In this document: positions 43,506 through 55,941 of the stretch, piece after piece
Numbering within the stretch: the first letter of the stretch is position 1
Layout of the letters: the number at the start of each line of letters is the position of its first letter
Assembly (NCBI GenBank): GCA_010093605.1
Contig: MU004199.1
Location: forward strand, 999,609-1,063,608
Source: Lophium mytilinum
Taxonomy: Eukaryota; Ascomycota; Dothideomycetes; Mytilinidiales; Mytilinidiaceae
DNA: 64,000 bases
Direction: 5' to 3'
Translations under genes and position numbers: made by a program
Notes under the pieces: generated by a model
What the model was told of the DNA's origin: nothing
The model's input: the letters and a program-made list of their open reading frames with translations, nothing else
Databases searched by the model: none

Positions 43506-45908
43506 GTGCGAGTGATATTGAGAGTGTGAGTGGGAAGACTTTGTGGTTCAGATCTTTCTCTTCATGAGACCGATGCGTTGCTCCTCTTGAGTACCATGAT
43601 ACTGTTCCCACTAATGTTTCTTTTGTAGCTAGTTGGGGCGCATTGGCATGAAGACTCGAGGATCCGGTAGATTGTTATCCTGGGATAGATGGCGTAGCCG
43701 GAAGAGCTGGTCCATCGATTTGATAAATTGCTCGAAATAATAGAGCTATGCTTCATTTATACCTTCGAGACCATGTTGACGTTGTACCTGGATGTATGAT
43801 CGACCTCAAGCATCTCGAGCGGGATAACCCTCTAATCTACTCGGCATTCAACTTACTATCTGCGAGAAGAGGCCTATATGTAGACGAGAAGATCTCACCC
43901 GTCTACACATAACACCGTCAAGGCTGCAGGCATAGCCCAGACGTCTATGCACACCCGTTTACCGCTGCTTGGGTTCTGCCAATAGGCTTTCAAACATCGA
44001 GGAGCGCGATGCCGACTCCGAAGCAGTGCGAACCTGACTGCTGCTCGACTCTCAGCCCACTAACGAGCTTGGCTACACCTTACAGTGGTATCAAGCAAGC
44101 AAAGTTATTGCCGAACAGCAACGAATCCTATTGTCCAGACTTATAGAGTATTTTCAAACCCACATTGTCAGGTTTGTATCAGCCTCCTTCAACTCATCAC
44201 AGGCTGCGGTGGCGACGTCTAACTGTCGATCCGGGATTGAAAGTACAGTTCATGAACGTGGATGTTGTCAGCTCGATATGGGCGAATCCATAGCCAGCTG
44301 CTAATTCACATCTAGTTCATCCCTACTTTGGTCGGAAAACTCCATTCTTGTGTCCCATGAACGATTTCGACAGACTCCACGTGGAATTGCACCCTCTGGG
44401 TTTAGTTTCGTTGGTCTGGACGCTAGTCTCTTTTCCTGTTCTCAATGTCGAGAGCAGGATACCCCCGATCATATCAATAACTAGGTAATACGTATTAATT
44501 TCCCGGGCCATCAAAAATGGTATCGGGCAGTGATGTCCAGCTCAGCCTAGCTGGAAGATAATAATCGTTTTCTCCGTGGGGTGCTCTATGTGGCTACGCC
44601 CATGTGTGGGTTGTGAACGATTGATTTGATCGATTATCTCGAAGGAGCCGTTCAGCGCTGCTTCTGCGAGATTTTGCCCGATTCATCGAGTGATGGATAT
44701 TCGAGTTTCGAGAACCATTAAGGACATATCGAGGTAACGAAAGGTAGGATGTCACGACTCCTCGTATGAGCAGATCTATCAAGTTGAACTTGTTTGGGTC
44801 TATGTTGACACATGAGGTCGTTGAGTCACCGGTTCTAGCTTGACAGAGCCCGTAGGCGGATGTAGAAATGGTCTTTGGAAGATTCTCCAAAATTGCTGAC
44901 ACCGGTACCATCATGAAAGAGTAGTCTCATTTCTAGCGAGGACAATTACTATTCCAGGAAGCTCTCTTTCAGGATCAACCATCAAATACTTTGTTGTCGA
45001 GGGACGAGCCTTTTTTTCTCTGATGGGCTCTCCACCCCCTCACCATTAATAATCGTAGGCTTTAGATCAGCTAAGTCTCGTAGATTATGACATCCTTGTG
45101 ATCTGTAGGTCTGTCTAGTGGCGATTCCATAACAGGTTGAGAGAAGTAAGCTATAGAAATAGATCTCAACAAACTCCATAAGCGGCCCGTACAGGATATT
45201 TTAGTGCAGCTATGTTGAGCCTTTCAGTGCTGACACCAAGAACCAGGCTGGAGTACATACGGGCTGGTGTGTTCGATTTTGATATGATCACCGAGCCACC
45301 ATGTCAACGATATGAAGGAAATTTGAACAGCGACCAAGCTATGCAGCTGAAACACTTGATACATTTAAAGAATGTGACGATTTTCAATCCTCGCAAGAGC
45401 CATTTGCACTTCCCGACGAAGATTTCCAGACGGTTTGCAGCAGTAGACGAGGTCCTTTGGTCAGTCGTCGGTCCTGCCGATGGTCCTCCGACATGGGCCG
45501 TCATAGTTATCGTGATGATACGTCGAGCATGGCACACTTTTGCCTTTCCGTAGAATAATAATCTTTAAGAGCTGCGATACTAGCGCGGCCAAATCTGGAG
45601 CCATCATGATCCGCTCGCTGAGATCATAATGACTTCGCCCAAGGTATACGTCAGCCTAAACTTGCCATAATGTCTTGCATTAGCCGCGACATGAACTCGC
45701 CGCAATCAGCCCCTCGGTTGCTGAGTTTGCCGATTGTGACTCTAGAAGGCTGAATCATTGGGTGAAGCCAGGACATTGCTGTTGTAGCCTTCGGCTCTCT
45801 CCCACCGACGAACATGGGGTTCTAGAGTGACGAGCCAGGCCCCACATCACGGAGGGGTTTCTCCTCGACGGGCTCCATGCAGGACATCAGGGTTCATGGG
45901 ATCCGGCT
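43506..45908. other. Gene-free 2.4 kb left of the retrotransposon
   Basis: Base composition is normal and not RIP-like. Open frames are short and lack family features. Some phrases recall the diverged repeats at 56-62 kb, but I could not align them convincingly. The GGCT at 45905-45908 is the left target-site copy of the element that follows. Confidence 0.5.
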
Positions 45909-46113
45909 TGTGATATTTCCGATCACGTGATGTAAGAATTTGGAGGACAATAGATGTCAATTCTATGTAGAAATCTAGCTAGTCTATATACACGTTAGAG
46001 AGGCCTATGCAGGCCTTAATTATACTAGATCTATATAGAAAGGTGTTTCTATAGTAGATCTATATATTATATATATAATATCTAAATATTAACTATATAT
46101 TAAGAATTCTATA
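45909..46113. repeat. LTR, left copy, 205 bp
   Basis: It begins TGTGAT and ends CTATA, probably from an original CA end. It aligns without gaps to 55737-55941 with about 20 differences, all G/A or C/T with the A or T in the right copy. The outer part of this copy is the least mutated part of the element. Confidence 0.93.
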
Positions 46114-47129
46114 TCCTCTTCTTTTAGATCTAATTTACTATTAAATTATATTTATAATAGTACGTTGCGCTTACTACTTTATACTATGCGCTATTAGTAT
46201 ATTAGGCTATTAGCTTCTTTAGAAGCTTTAAAGCTTCTAGAGGCATATAATACTATAAAAGGTGCATTAGTAGGTAGTAATATTATAGTAATATACCTAA
46301 GAGGGGTTTAGAATTCTTTAGAGGCCTGCTACTATATTAGTAGGGGGGATAATAAAGGCATTAGAATATTTAATAGCTTAATAGTAAGGAAGAATTAAAA
46401 GAGATTATAAAGTATTTATAATAGAGGGAATTATAAGGTAATATAAATATTAGTATACTAGCGCGCATTAGGTTCTAATATATAATTAGAGCTATAATAG
46501 CTAATAATAGGCTTATTAGAGATCTTATAAAGTCCCTTATAATCTAGTAAAAAGCTTATAATCTTATATAGGTTTAAGAAGCTATTAGTATATTATAGAG
46601 CAGTAAGTAGTAATCTAAAAGTAATAGATTTAAGAATCTAGAGTATATATAAGGCCTTCTTAATGCTCTTATACTTTTTCTTCTATACTTAACTTTCTTC
46701 TTTAAGGTTTAAGCTTTTTTTAGCTTTAAAGGTTTATTAAAGACTCTTATAGCTTCTCTTTTTATTACTATTATCTTTCTTTATTAATTTCTTTATTAGA
46801 ACTCTCTCTCTCTTAGCTTCTAGGCTGCTTCTTCTTACTCTAAGTTAGTATTATAATATTACTTAATACCTAGCTAGGTTCTATAGCCTCTAGCTTACTC
46901 TATAGAAGAGGTAGAGATAATAAAGGTAATAATTCTTTAGACCCTAGCTATAGTTATAAGGTTCTACGCTTTTATAAGTACTTAGGTATCTTAGCTTATA
47001 AAGCCTTATAGGCCTATAGTAAGTTTCTAATAATAGTTTAGCTTTTTCTCTTAATAAAGCTAATAAGATCTAGTTACTATTATACTTATATTAATTATTA
47101 ACCTTCTAATAGTCTAGAGGTTCTATAAT

Positions 47130-47139
47130 NNNNNNNNNN
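47130..47139. other. Assembly gap, 10 N
   Basis: A run of ten N inside the retrotransposon. Fixed-length short gaps often mark an unresolved join, so the true internal length may differ. Confidence 0.99.
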
Positions 47140-50100
47140 TATTAAATTAGCTAGGTATATATATAGGTAGATAGGTAGGTAGAAAAAAGTACTTCTAGAA
47201 ACTTCTAGAAGCTAGAAGGGTAGCTACTTTATATTATAGTATAATAGTAGATTGTAAGAGAAGACCTAATATTAGTATATATAGATAAAGTAGCTATAAG
47301 AGAGAGAGAAGGGCGCGGAGCGCCGGCTAAAAGGTAGGCAAGGCTAGCGCTAAGCCTAGTTATATAATAGTAATTATATACTAGAGGGCATATAACGCTG
47401 TTATATATATTAGAAATATATTATAATAGAAGTTACATTATAGCTATAATAATAGCTTTTAATAATTCTATTTTAATTTCTTAAGCCTTCTAATACTATA
47501 CTATATCTTTTAATTATTTAAACTATACTAAATACCCTCTAAAGTTTAAAGGTAGTAGTAGAGCTTAGAGAAATATACTACTTTAAGAGTTTCTTAGTAA
47601 TATTAGAAATAATAAACTAATTTTAAATAAGAACTATAGCTATACTTTATGCTTTATAGGGCTTCTTAAATAGTATTTAGGCTTAAGGGTAGATTATAGT
47701 AAGAATTCTAGGGCTTCTTCTACCTTTAGGGCTTGCAACTACTACCTAAGAATATTCTTAGAAGGCTGTTAGTTTAGTAAATATATTTAAGCTTATAATC
47801 TAGATAGTTCTTCTCTCTACTAAGAATTCTATATAGAATATTATTAGTAGGGTAGTAAGAGGACTTATTTATTCTAAGGTAAGTTTAGCTTTACTTTTAG
47901 AGTATTTTAGAACTTAGCTAATACCTATTATAGAAGAATAGACTTTAATAGCTTATTAAAAGACTACTAGGGCTTATATTTAATAAGGTTGCTATAATAT
48001 TACTAAGTTTATATCTTCTCTTTATAACTAAGAATCCCTTAAAAACCTAGCTAAGAATGTAGTATACTTAGCCTTAGCTATATAGCTACTAATAGAATTA
48101 ATTTAAAGAAAGACTACTATACTACTATATAATCTAGGTATTTCTTATACTTTTAAATCTCTAATAGCTTAACGTTATCTATAGAGCTCTAGTAGTGCTT
48201 CTACTTAGGCTTCTAGTTTAAGATCTAGCTTCTAGTAATTATCTATAGCTGTATTAGATTTAGAAAATATAGCTACTTTAGGTTCTAGTACTTAAGGTCT
48301 AAGGTAATACTCTCTAACCTCTTCTACTTAGCCTTTAACTTCTTTAACTTCTTTAACCTCTTATTATTCTTCTTTAGGTTCTCTATAGCGCTCTTAAGAG
48401 CCTACTTCTAATATACTATTAAGCCGCCGCTTATTCTAGTTATCTATTAGTAATAATAATAACTCTACTAAAGAGACCCCTTTAAACTCTACTTAGTATT
48501 AGATAGGCTTTCTAAATACTATTCTCTAGAAGAATAGGGCTAGTAAGTATAGCTAAAATATATTAACTTAGAGCGCGCCTTTAAAATAGCCTTAGAAGAA
48601 TAATAATAGCTATTCTAGTAGTAGTAGTAGCTATAGGAGTTCTAGTAGAAGAAGTTCTAGTAGTAGAATAGCTACCTAGAAGGACTAAGAGTGTATTAGC
48701 TTAGCTAGTATTAATAGAAAAGTATTAATTTTCCCTCCCCTTCTAGATATAAGAAGGGTTAAGTATAATAGAAGTATAAGCTTAGCTTAGTTAATCTCTA
48801 ATATAGGTTCTTAAATTTATTATCTTTTTAATTCTCTAAAGATAAAATATAGCTAAATAAGTAATAATAAAGAATTAAACGCTTAAATCTAAATTAATAA
48901 AGGAAATCTAGGTAATAAATATATAGAGTTCTTCTAATACTCTATTAGCTTAAAATAGAAGCGCTATTTAAGCTCTCTTGCGCTTTCTTCTGCGCAACTC
49001 TATATTAAGAGCTTAGGTGGGTTATATTATAGGTATATTAAAATTACTATCTAAATCTAACTTATAATTACTACTAGTATTCTTATTATCTTTAATATCT
49101 ATTATGCTAGTATTACTGCTAGAGAAGCTCTCTAATTAAATATTAGAGTTAGCATTCTTATCTAAGGACTTATTATTTATGCGCATTTTAGTATTCTTAG
49201 CTCTTAAGTTAATTTCTTTATTCTATAGCTCTATAGTATTATTAGTTTAAATAATAGTATTACCCCTTAGCCGCATAATAATAGTATCCCTATTATACTT
49301 ATTATTATCTTAGTATATAGCATTAGGTAATTAGGTAGTAGTATTTATACTCTTAGGTGTTCTATTACTATCTTAAGCTATTTCTAATAGTTTTCTATTA
49401 TTAGTATCTATAGCTAGTACTAATGCATTATTAGGTTATTCTATAGGTGCTGCGTAATTACTAGTTCCCTGCGGAATATTAAGCTTATCTTAACTTATTT
49501 TTAGCTTATATATATAAACTTTCTAATAGGTATTTATAGTAGTCTTACCTGTATCTTTATATTATATAACTATAAAGCTAGTAACCTATGCTAGTATAAT
49601 AGTTAATTAACCCTTCTTAGGTCTCTTTTTCTTAGTAGCCTGTTAGTCTCTCTTAAAAACTCTCTCTTTAAAATCTCTTAGTATTTAATGTAGCTTTAGT
49701 TTAGGCAGTTTCTAAGTATTCTTCTTCTCTTTCTAGAAGAGCTCCGCGCCCTTATGCTGCTATTTTAATTAATACTTAGTAATCTTCTAATTCTATTCTA
49801 CTTTAGAAATTATAGTAAACTTAAACTATAGCTTTCTATTAGTATTATCTATATCTAATATATCCGCAATAGTATTATTACTAGGTTTAACTTCTTCTTA
49901 ATATACAGCACGCTCTTTATTAGTATTATTAAAATCCTTTTAGTTTTAAAGTACTTAGTTATCTTCTAATATATTATTAGAATATTCTAAGCTATATTTA
50001 GGGTCTTTTTAGTTCTAAAACTTTATATAAGCATTAATGCGTGTATTTACTAACCTATTACTATAAATAAGGTTCTTTAATACTTAATTAGTAGGCGTTT

Positions 50101-53100
50101 AAAGCGTATAAGTACTAAGAGAATAAGTAGTAATAATCTTAAATAGACTAAACTATTTTACTCTAAATTTTCTCTTAACCTTATTTTAAAGGAGTACCTA
50201 GGAACTAATCTTCTATTAAGTAACTAGATACTTCTTAGATAGAGGTTGTAGATTCTATAGGCCTGCTATAATTACTTTCTTTAGTAGCTAATCTTCTACT
50301 AGTACATGCATATATTAAACTTTCCTAATGCAGGCTAAATAATACTCTAATTTAGCTTCTTTATCTATAGTCTTATTAAGAGCTAGTACTAAAGTATTAT
50401 TAGGTACTTAAGGATGTCTACTATATATAAGGTAGTAGGAAGTATAGCTATAGAAGGTATTCTAAGTATATATTATATATACTATAGCCGGCAACTAGAT
50501 ATTTTATATAGCTATATCTTAATTAATTATTAGCTTTATAAGAATATTTTCTAAGACTCTATTAAGCCTCTCTACCTTACTATTTACCTAAGAGTAATAT
50601 AGCGTTATAATATTATAGTAAGTCTTAATAAGCTTTTATAGTACTATAATAACTTTAGAAAGAAAGTTTAAACTATTATTAAAAGTAAACGCTGCTAGGG
50701 GTCTATACTAGTAGTAGATTCTTTTATAGATAAATATTACTATAGTCTTAGCTTAAGTATTAGAAAGCGCTATAGCTTTAGGCTAACCTATAGCGTAATT
50801 AATAGTAGTAATAATCTAGTAATTCCTATAGATTAATTATAGCAATCTGCTAATTAAATTAATGCCCTATTTATTAAATAGATCTTAATCTTTAACCTAA
50901 TAAAATATTAGTTTATAAATAATCTTTTCCTTCTATACTAGCTAGCATAAGGTATACTTATAAGCGTATTTATTAGTATTATAACTTATTATTAGCTACT
51001 AGCTATATACTTATAGGGCCTTCTGCATACTATAGTATATAAAGTAGCCTAGCTAGTAGGTTCTATTAAGAACCTATTAATAATAGGAAGGTGCAATATA
51101 TAGTATAGTATTCTTAAGAGTATATAGATCTAAATTACTATTAGGTTTATAAAAGTAATAGTATAGTTCTTCTTTTAGAATTATAAAGTTCTAATATAGG
51201 GATAGATAGATTCTTTAGTAGTAAAGCTAGTGTTATTTTAATTTAGCCTTTAATAGCTATTTAGAGAGAGTAGGCTTAAGGCCTATTATAAGGAACTTTT
51301 TTAAATCTTTAATATACTCTATATTAGAATCTTTATACTTAAAGAGGGCTATAAGGCGTTCTTAGGTAAAATTAGGGCGCCTACTAATTATATTTAGTAC
51401 TATTATAAGGGCTTCTAAGTAATACTATATTATAGGGTTATACTACTAGAAATCCTTAATCTATTAAGTAAGCCTTAGTAAGGCTTTCTTAGTAGTTTAT
51501 AGGTATTATAATAAGTAGTAATTAATTATAATTATTAATTCTTTCTCTTAGATATAGTATTACTAAATTCTAAGTACTTTCTTAATTACTAGAAGTTCTT
51601 TTTTATAAACTAGGTAGTTTAATTTAGCTTTATTAAGCTTCTAACTATTAAACGCAATAGGGTGCTACTTACCGTCTTCTTTTTATTAGAGAAGAACTAT
51701 TCTAATAGTAAAATTAGAAGCGTCTATTTTAATCTAAAAGAGCTTTAACTAGTTAATAAGAGTAAGTATAGGGCGTTTAATAAGCTTTTACTTAAGAAAG
51801 TTAAAAGTAATTTAATAGCTAATATTCTATATAATAGCTTAGTACTTTTTCTTTTATATTATAGTGTTGCTTTCCTTTAGAAGCTTATAGAGAGGTGCTA
51901 ATATATAGGTAAAGTTTTTAATAAACTTTTAATAGTATATTACTAGTCTAATAAACTATTAGACCTTATAGATATTAGTAGAAATAGGCTAATACTAAAT
52001 AGCGTCTAGTTTATTAGTTATTAGTTTTACGGTTCCGTAAGAAACTATATAGCTATAGAACTTAATAGTTTCTTAAGTAATTAAGTACTTATTAGTTTTA
52101 GTAAATAGTTATTTCTTTCTAAAAGCTTTAAATAATAATTAGAGGTAGTTAAGATACTCTTTTAATATTTCTAAAAACACTATAATATTATCTATATAGA
52201 TAAGCATAAATTAATATAGATATAGTTGTAAGGTGTTATTTATAATAGCTTAAAAGGTAGTAGGAGCGTTATAGAGGCTAAAAGGTATAACTAGAAATTT
52301 AAATTTCCCTTTAATTATATTAAAAGTAGTCTTATAGATGTCTAATTAATAAACGCGCAGCTAGTAATATCTAGAGGTTAGATTAATTTTAGTAAAGAAT
52401 CTAGCCTTCCTAAATAACTATAAGTAGTTATTAATGCGTAGTAGGGGGTAGGTATTTTTCTAGGTTACTAGATTAAGTGCTCTATAGTTAATATATATTT
52501 ACTACTTACTATTTAGCTTTAGAATAAAAAGAACTAGAGATTTCTAGGTACTAATAGACTCTTAGATAAGGCCCTATTCTAGTAGCTTATAGATCTATTA
52601 GGTCTATTCTTCTATTTAATAATATAAGAGGCAGTATATAGTATTATTTACTAGCTTTATATTTCTAGTATTAATTAGATAGTTATATCTATGCTTAGGC
52701 GGTAGAATATTAGGAAGGATATTATAGAAATAAGGTCTATACTCTTTAAGAAGCTCTTAGAACTTCTCTTGCATAGAAGTAGTAATATAATTAATTAGAA
52801 GTAATAAATTCTTATCTTCTAATAGTAGATTAGTGCCGGGTTATAGTATCTAATCTAGTATTAGTTTATTAGAAGCTTTTATAATATAAAGGTAAGTAGA
52901 ATTAAGCTTATCTACTAAGAGCCTCTTATACTCCTAATAGGATATTATATTAATAAAACCCTAGTATTCTAGTTTAGGGAGACTAAGGTCTATAATAGGG
53001 CTTAATATATTAAGCTAATAAGCTACTAGTTTAATCTTTAGGTTGCGGCTAACCTGCGTTTACAAGGTAACGGAATTAGTAAAGAAGTTAATAATAGCTT

Positions 53101-55736
53101 AGTATTACTATAGCTAGGTTATACTAAGAATATATTAATACCCTTTAAGGTCTAGAATATATGCGGTTAGAGTACCTAATAGCGTATAGATCTTAAATAG
53201 AATCTTTAAGGCTTTTATACTAATTATAGTAGTACCTAAGGAGAGTTTAACTACCTTAGGGGCTATTATTTTAATGTTTCTTAGCTAATATTAAGTATGC
53301 TTTAATAATATATAGATAGAATTAGCGCTATAGTTAATTAAAAAGGTAGTTCTTTTCTAATAGTTAGATAGTTCTAAAGTTTTCTTATATTCTAAAAGAT
53401 ATTTATCTAGAGAGTTAAGGTAGTAGATTCTTTCTTCTATTAATTTAATAATAATTTAGTTAGAAGAATTATTAAAGGGCGGCTAATTCTTCTCTATTAT
53501 AAGTTTATAAAAAGTAGAAGTTTTATCTTTTAGGTTAGTTAGTTGCTCTAAGGCTACTAACCCTTCTAGTTTTCTAATAGCTTTTTAGCTAGCTAAGTAT
53601 AGTTATATTTAATATAGCCCTTCTTACTATAATTATAGTACTTACGCGTATTAGTATTCTATTAAGTATTACCTTTACTACGTCCGCTATAGCCTTAACC
53701 GCGTTCTTAAAATCTAGTAGTATTTCTACCTTTAAAGGCGTTAAGTTTAGCGTTATTTTTAGCGTCTAGATATTTATATTTATTAGGATTAATATTAGTT
53801 ACTTAGAAGTAATTATTATTTAATTCTTTATTAGCCCTAGAGATAGTATTAAGGCGGCCCTAATAGTTTCTTATTCTCTTATACTAGAAGATCTAATACT
53901 TATTAGCTGTAGCAACCTACGCTATCTATTTATTAAAATTAGGAGGGGCCTACGCTTAGGCGTTAATATAAAACTTAAGGCTAGGTTTTAAACCTACACG
54001 GGCACGTTAATATACTTTAAGATTAGATAAAGCTATATTAAGAGGGTATATATAAGCAGCCCTAATAAGCTTATTAAAGAACTACTAAGTACTAGTTATC
54101 TATACTATCTTATTAAAGTAATATTAGCGTTGCTTTAGTATATCCGCGCTTTTATAGTAGCGGCTAAAGGTAGTAAAAAACTAATCTAATATAGTAAACT
54201 TAGTATTACCTTAGTAGTACTATTAAATATCTTAATTCTATTAAACGGCTACAGTTCTAGCTATATAGCTACCGGCTAGCTAAATCTTTTAAGTTTCTAG
54301 CATCTACTAGTAAACCTATTAATAGGCGTCTACTTATATAGTAATAAAGTTGCGCATCTAAACTATCTAGATAGAGTATATATTATTATTAACTTTACCT
54401 AACTATATAGCGGAAGTCCTTATAAGGACTTTAGGTAGTACTATTAAATAAGGTTCTCTTATAGCTAATATTTTCTTAAAGGCTTATTAGAGCTCTTATA
54501 TAGTTTATTCTAATAGACCTTTATTATAGTCTAGTATTAGATAATCTAAGGAAGCGTTAGATAATAGACCCTAAGAGTAGATAGTACTCTAAGAAGTAGG
54601 CTACTACTAGGGGTTATCTAATATATTCTTAACGCGGGTATAGTAATTAGAAACTATAGCTTATAGCTATCTTAGTATAGTAGCCTACTACTACTATATA
54701 GAAGAAGCTAATATAAAACTAAAGAGTTCTAGTTTCTAGTAATCTATTATATACTCTATTATAGAGGCTTAAAAGCATTAATAGCTATCTAAAGAAGGCG
54801 CAAATAATAGCCCTTAATAGGTAAGCTCTAGATTATAGGCCGGGGCACTACTATAAATAATTAGAGGACCTTAAACTAGTAGCTTAATAGGTTCTAGGGC
54901 AGCGGCCTGCTTAGCCTATAAGGCTAATATTAGATTAGATAGATTATAAAATATAGTGCTAAACTAAGAGAGCCTTTAGAAGAGTTCTTAAAGGTTAAAG
55001 AATAATCTATTAAAATAATAATATCTATTACTAAATATAAAAGAAAGCTAAGAGTTATAGAATATTTAAGGATAAGAAAGAGTAGAAAAGAGTTAATAAC
55101 TATAATATAATTAAATTAAAGAGTAAGAAAAGGGTGCTAAAATAGTAGTATTAAGTTTCTTTCTTAAATACTTTTTAATATCCTATTAGAGAGGAAGAAT
55201 CCTTAAAAGGACTTCTCCGCCTTCTTCTTATAATTAACTTATAAGAATTTCTAATTACTATATAATTATTAGGCTCTATTAAGCTATAATATTATTCTTC
55301 TTACTATTCTACTATTAATCTTACTTTAGTAGCTAATAGAACGCGTAGTTAGTTACATAGAAGTATTAAAAGGAATAGAAAAATCCTATAGTAATATTCT
55401 AGCTAAGAGCTCTTTAGACCTATACTATTTAATTTTTATAAGAATATTTATAATAGGCGGTTATACTATAATACTAGCCTAATGCTAATTAGGGGCTATT
55501 ATTAATAGTTATTATTAATTACTAATTAGGTTAATTTTTAGAAACTATTAATACGGCTTAGTATTATTATAATAATCTAAAAATTCTACTAATTATAGAA
55601 GCTAATATCTTCTATTATTACTAAGGGTTAATTATAAGAATATAGCCTTAGCTAGCTCTATACTATTAAGTTTAAGAACCTAATAGCTCTCTAAGAAGGC
55701 CTTAAAGGCGGCTAGAACTATAACTAAGCTACTAGA

Positions 55737-55941
55737 TATAATATTTCTAATTACATAATATAAGAATTTAGAGAATAATAGATATTAATTCTATATAGAA
55801 ATCTAGCTAGTCTATATATATATTAGAGAGGCCTATATAGGCCTTAATTATACTAGATCTATATAGAAAGGTATTTCTATAGTAGATCTATATATTATAT
55901 ATATAATATCTAAATATTAACTATATATTAAGAATTCTATA
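55737..55941. repeat. LTR, right copy, 205 bp
   Basis: Gap-free partner of the left LTR, more heavily shifted to A/T. GGCT follows directly at 55942-55945, matching the bases before the left LTR. Confidence 0.93.

Larger units (their letters stand above)
45909..55941 (-). mobile_element. RIP-degraded LTR retrotransposon fossil, probably Ty3/gypsy-like
   Basis: It is a complete-length but thoroughly decayed element of about 10.0 kb. Two 205-bp LTRs bound it, and GGCT is duplicated outside both ends (45905-45908 and 55942-55945). The interior is extremely A/T-rich and nearly lacks CpA and TpG words, the RIP signature. No usable reading frame survives. Orientation (minus) and the Ty3/gypsy guess come from a faint reverse-transcriptase-like signature near 52170-52200 and are tentative. 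The LTRs differ only by RIP-type transitions, so the insertion is young relative to its decay. A 10-base assembly gap lies inside. Confidence 0.85.

Noticed and set aside
45909-55941. Individual coding domains within the retrotransposon
   Set aside because: The element is too decayed for domain-by-domain calls. Only the LTRs, target duplication and a faint reverse-transcriptase-like trace are reported.
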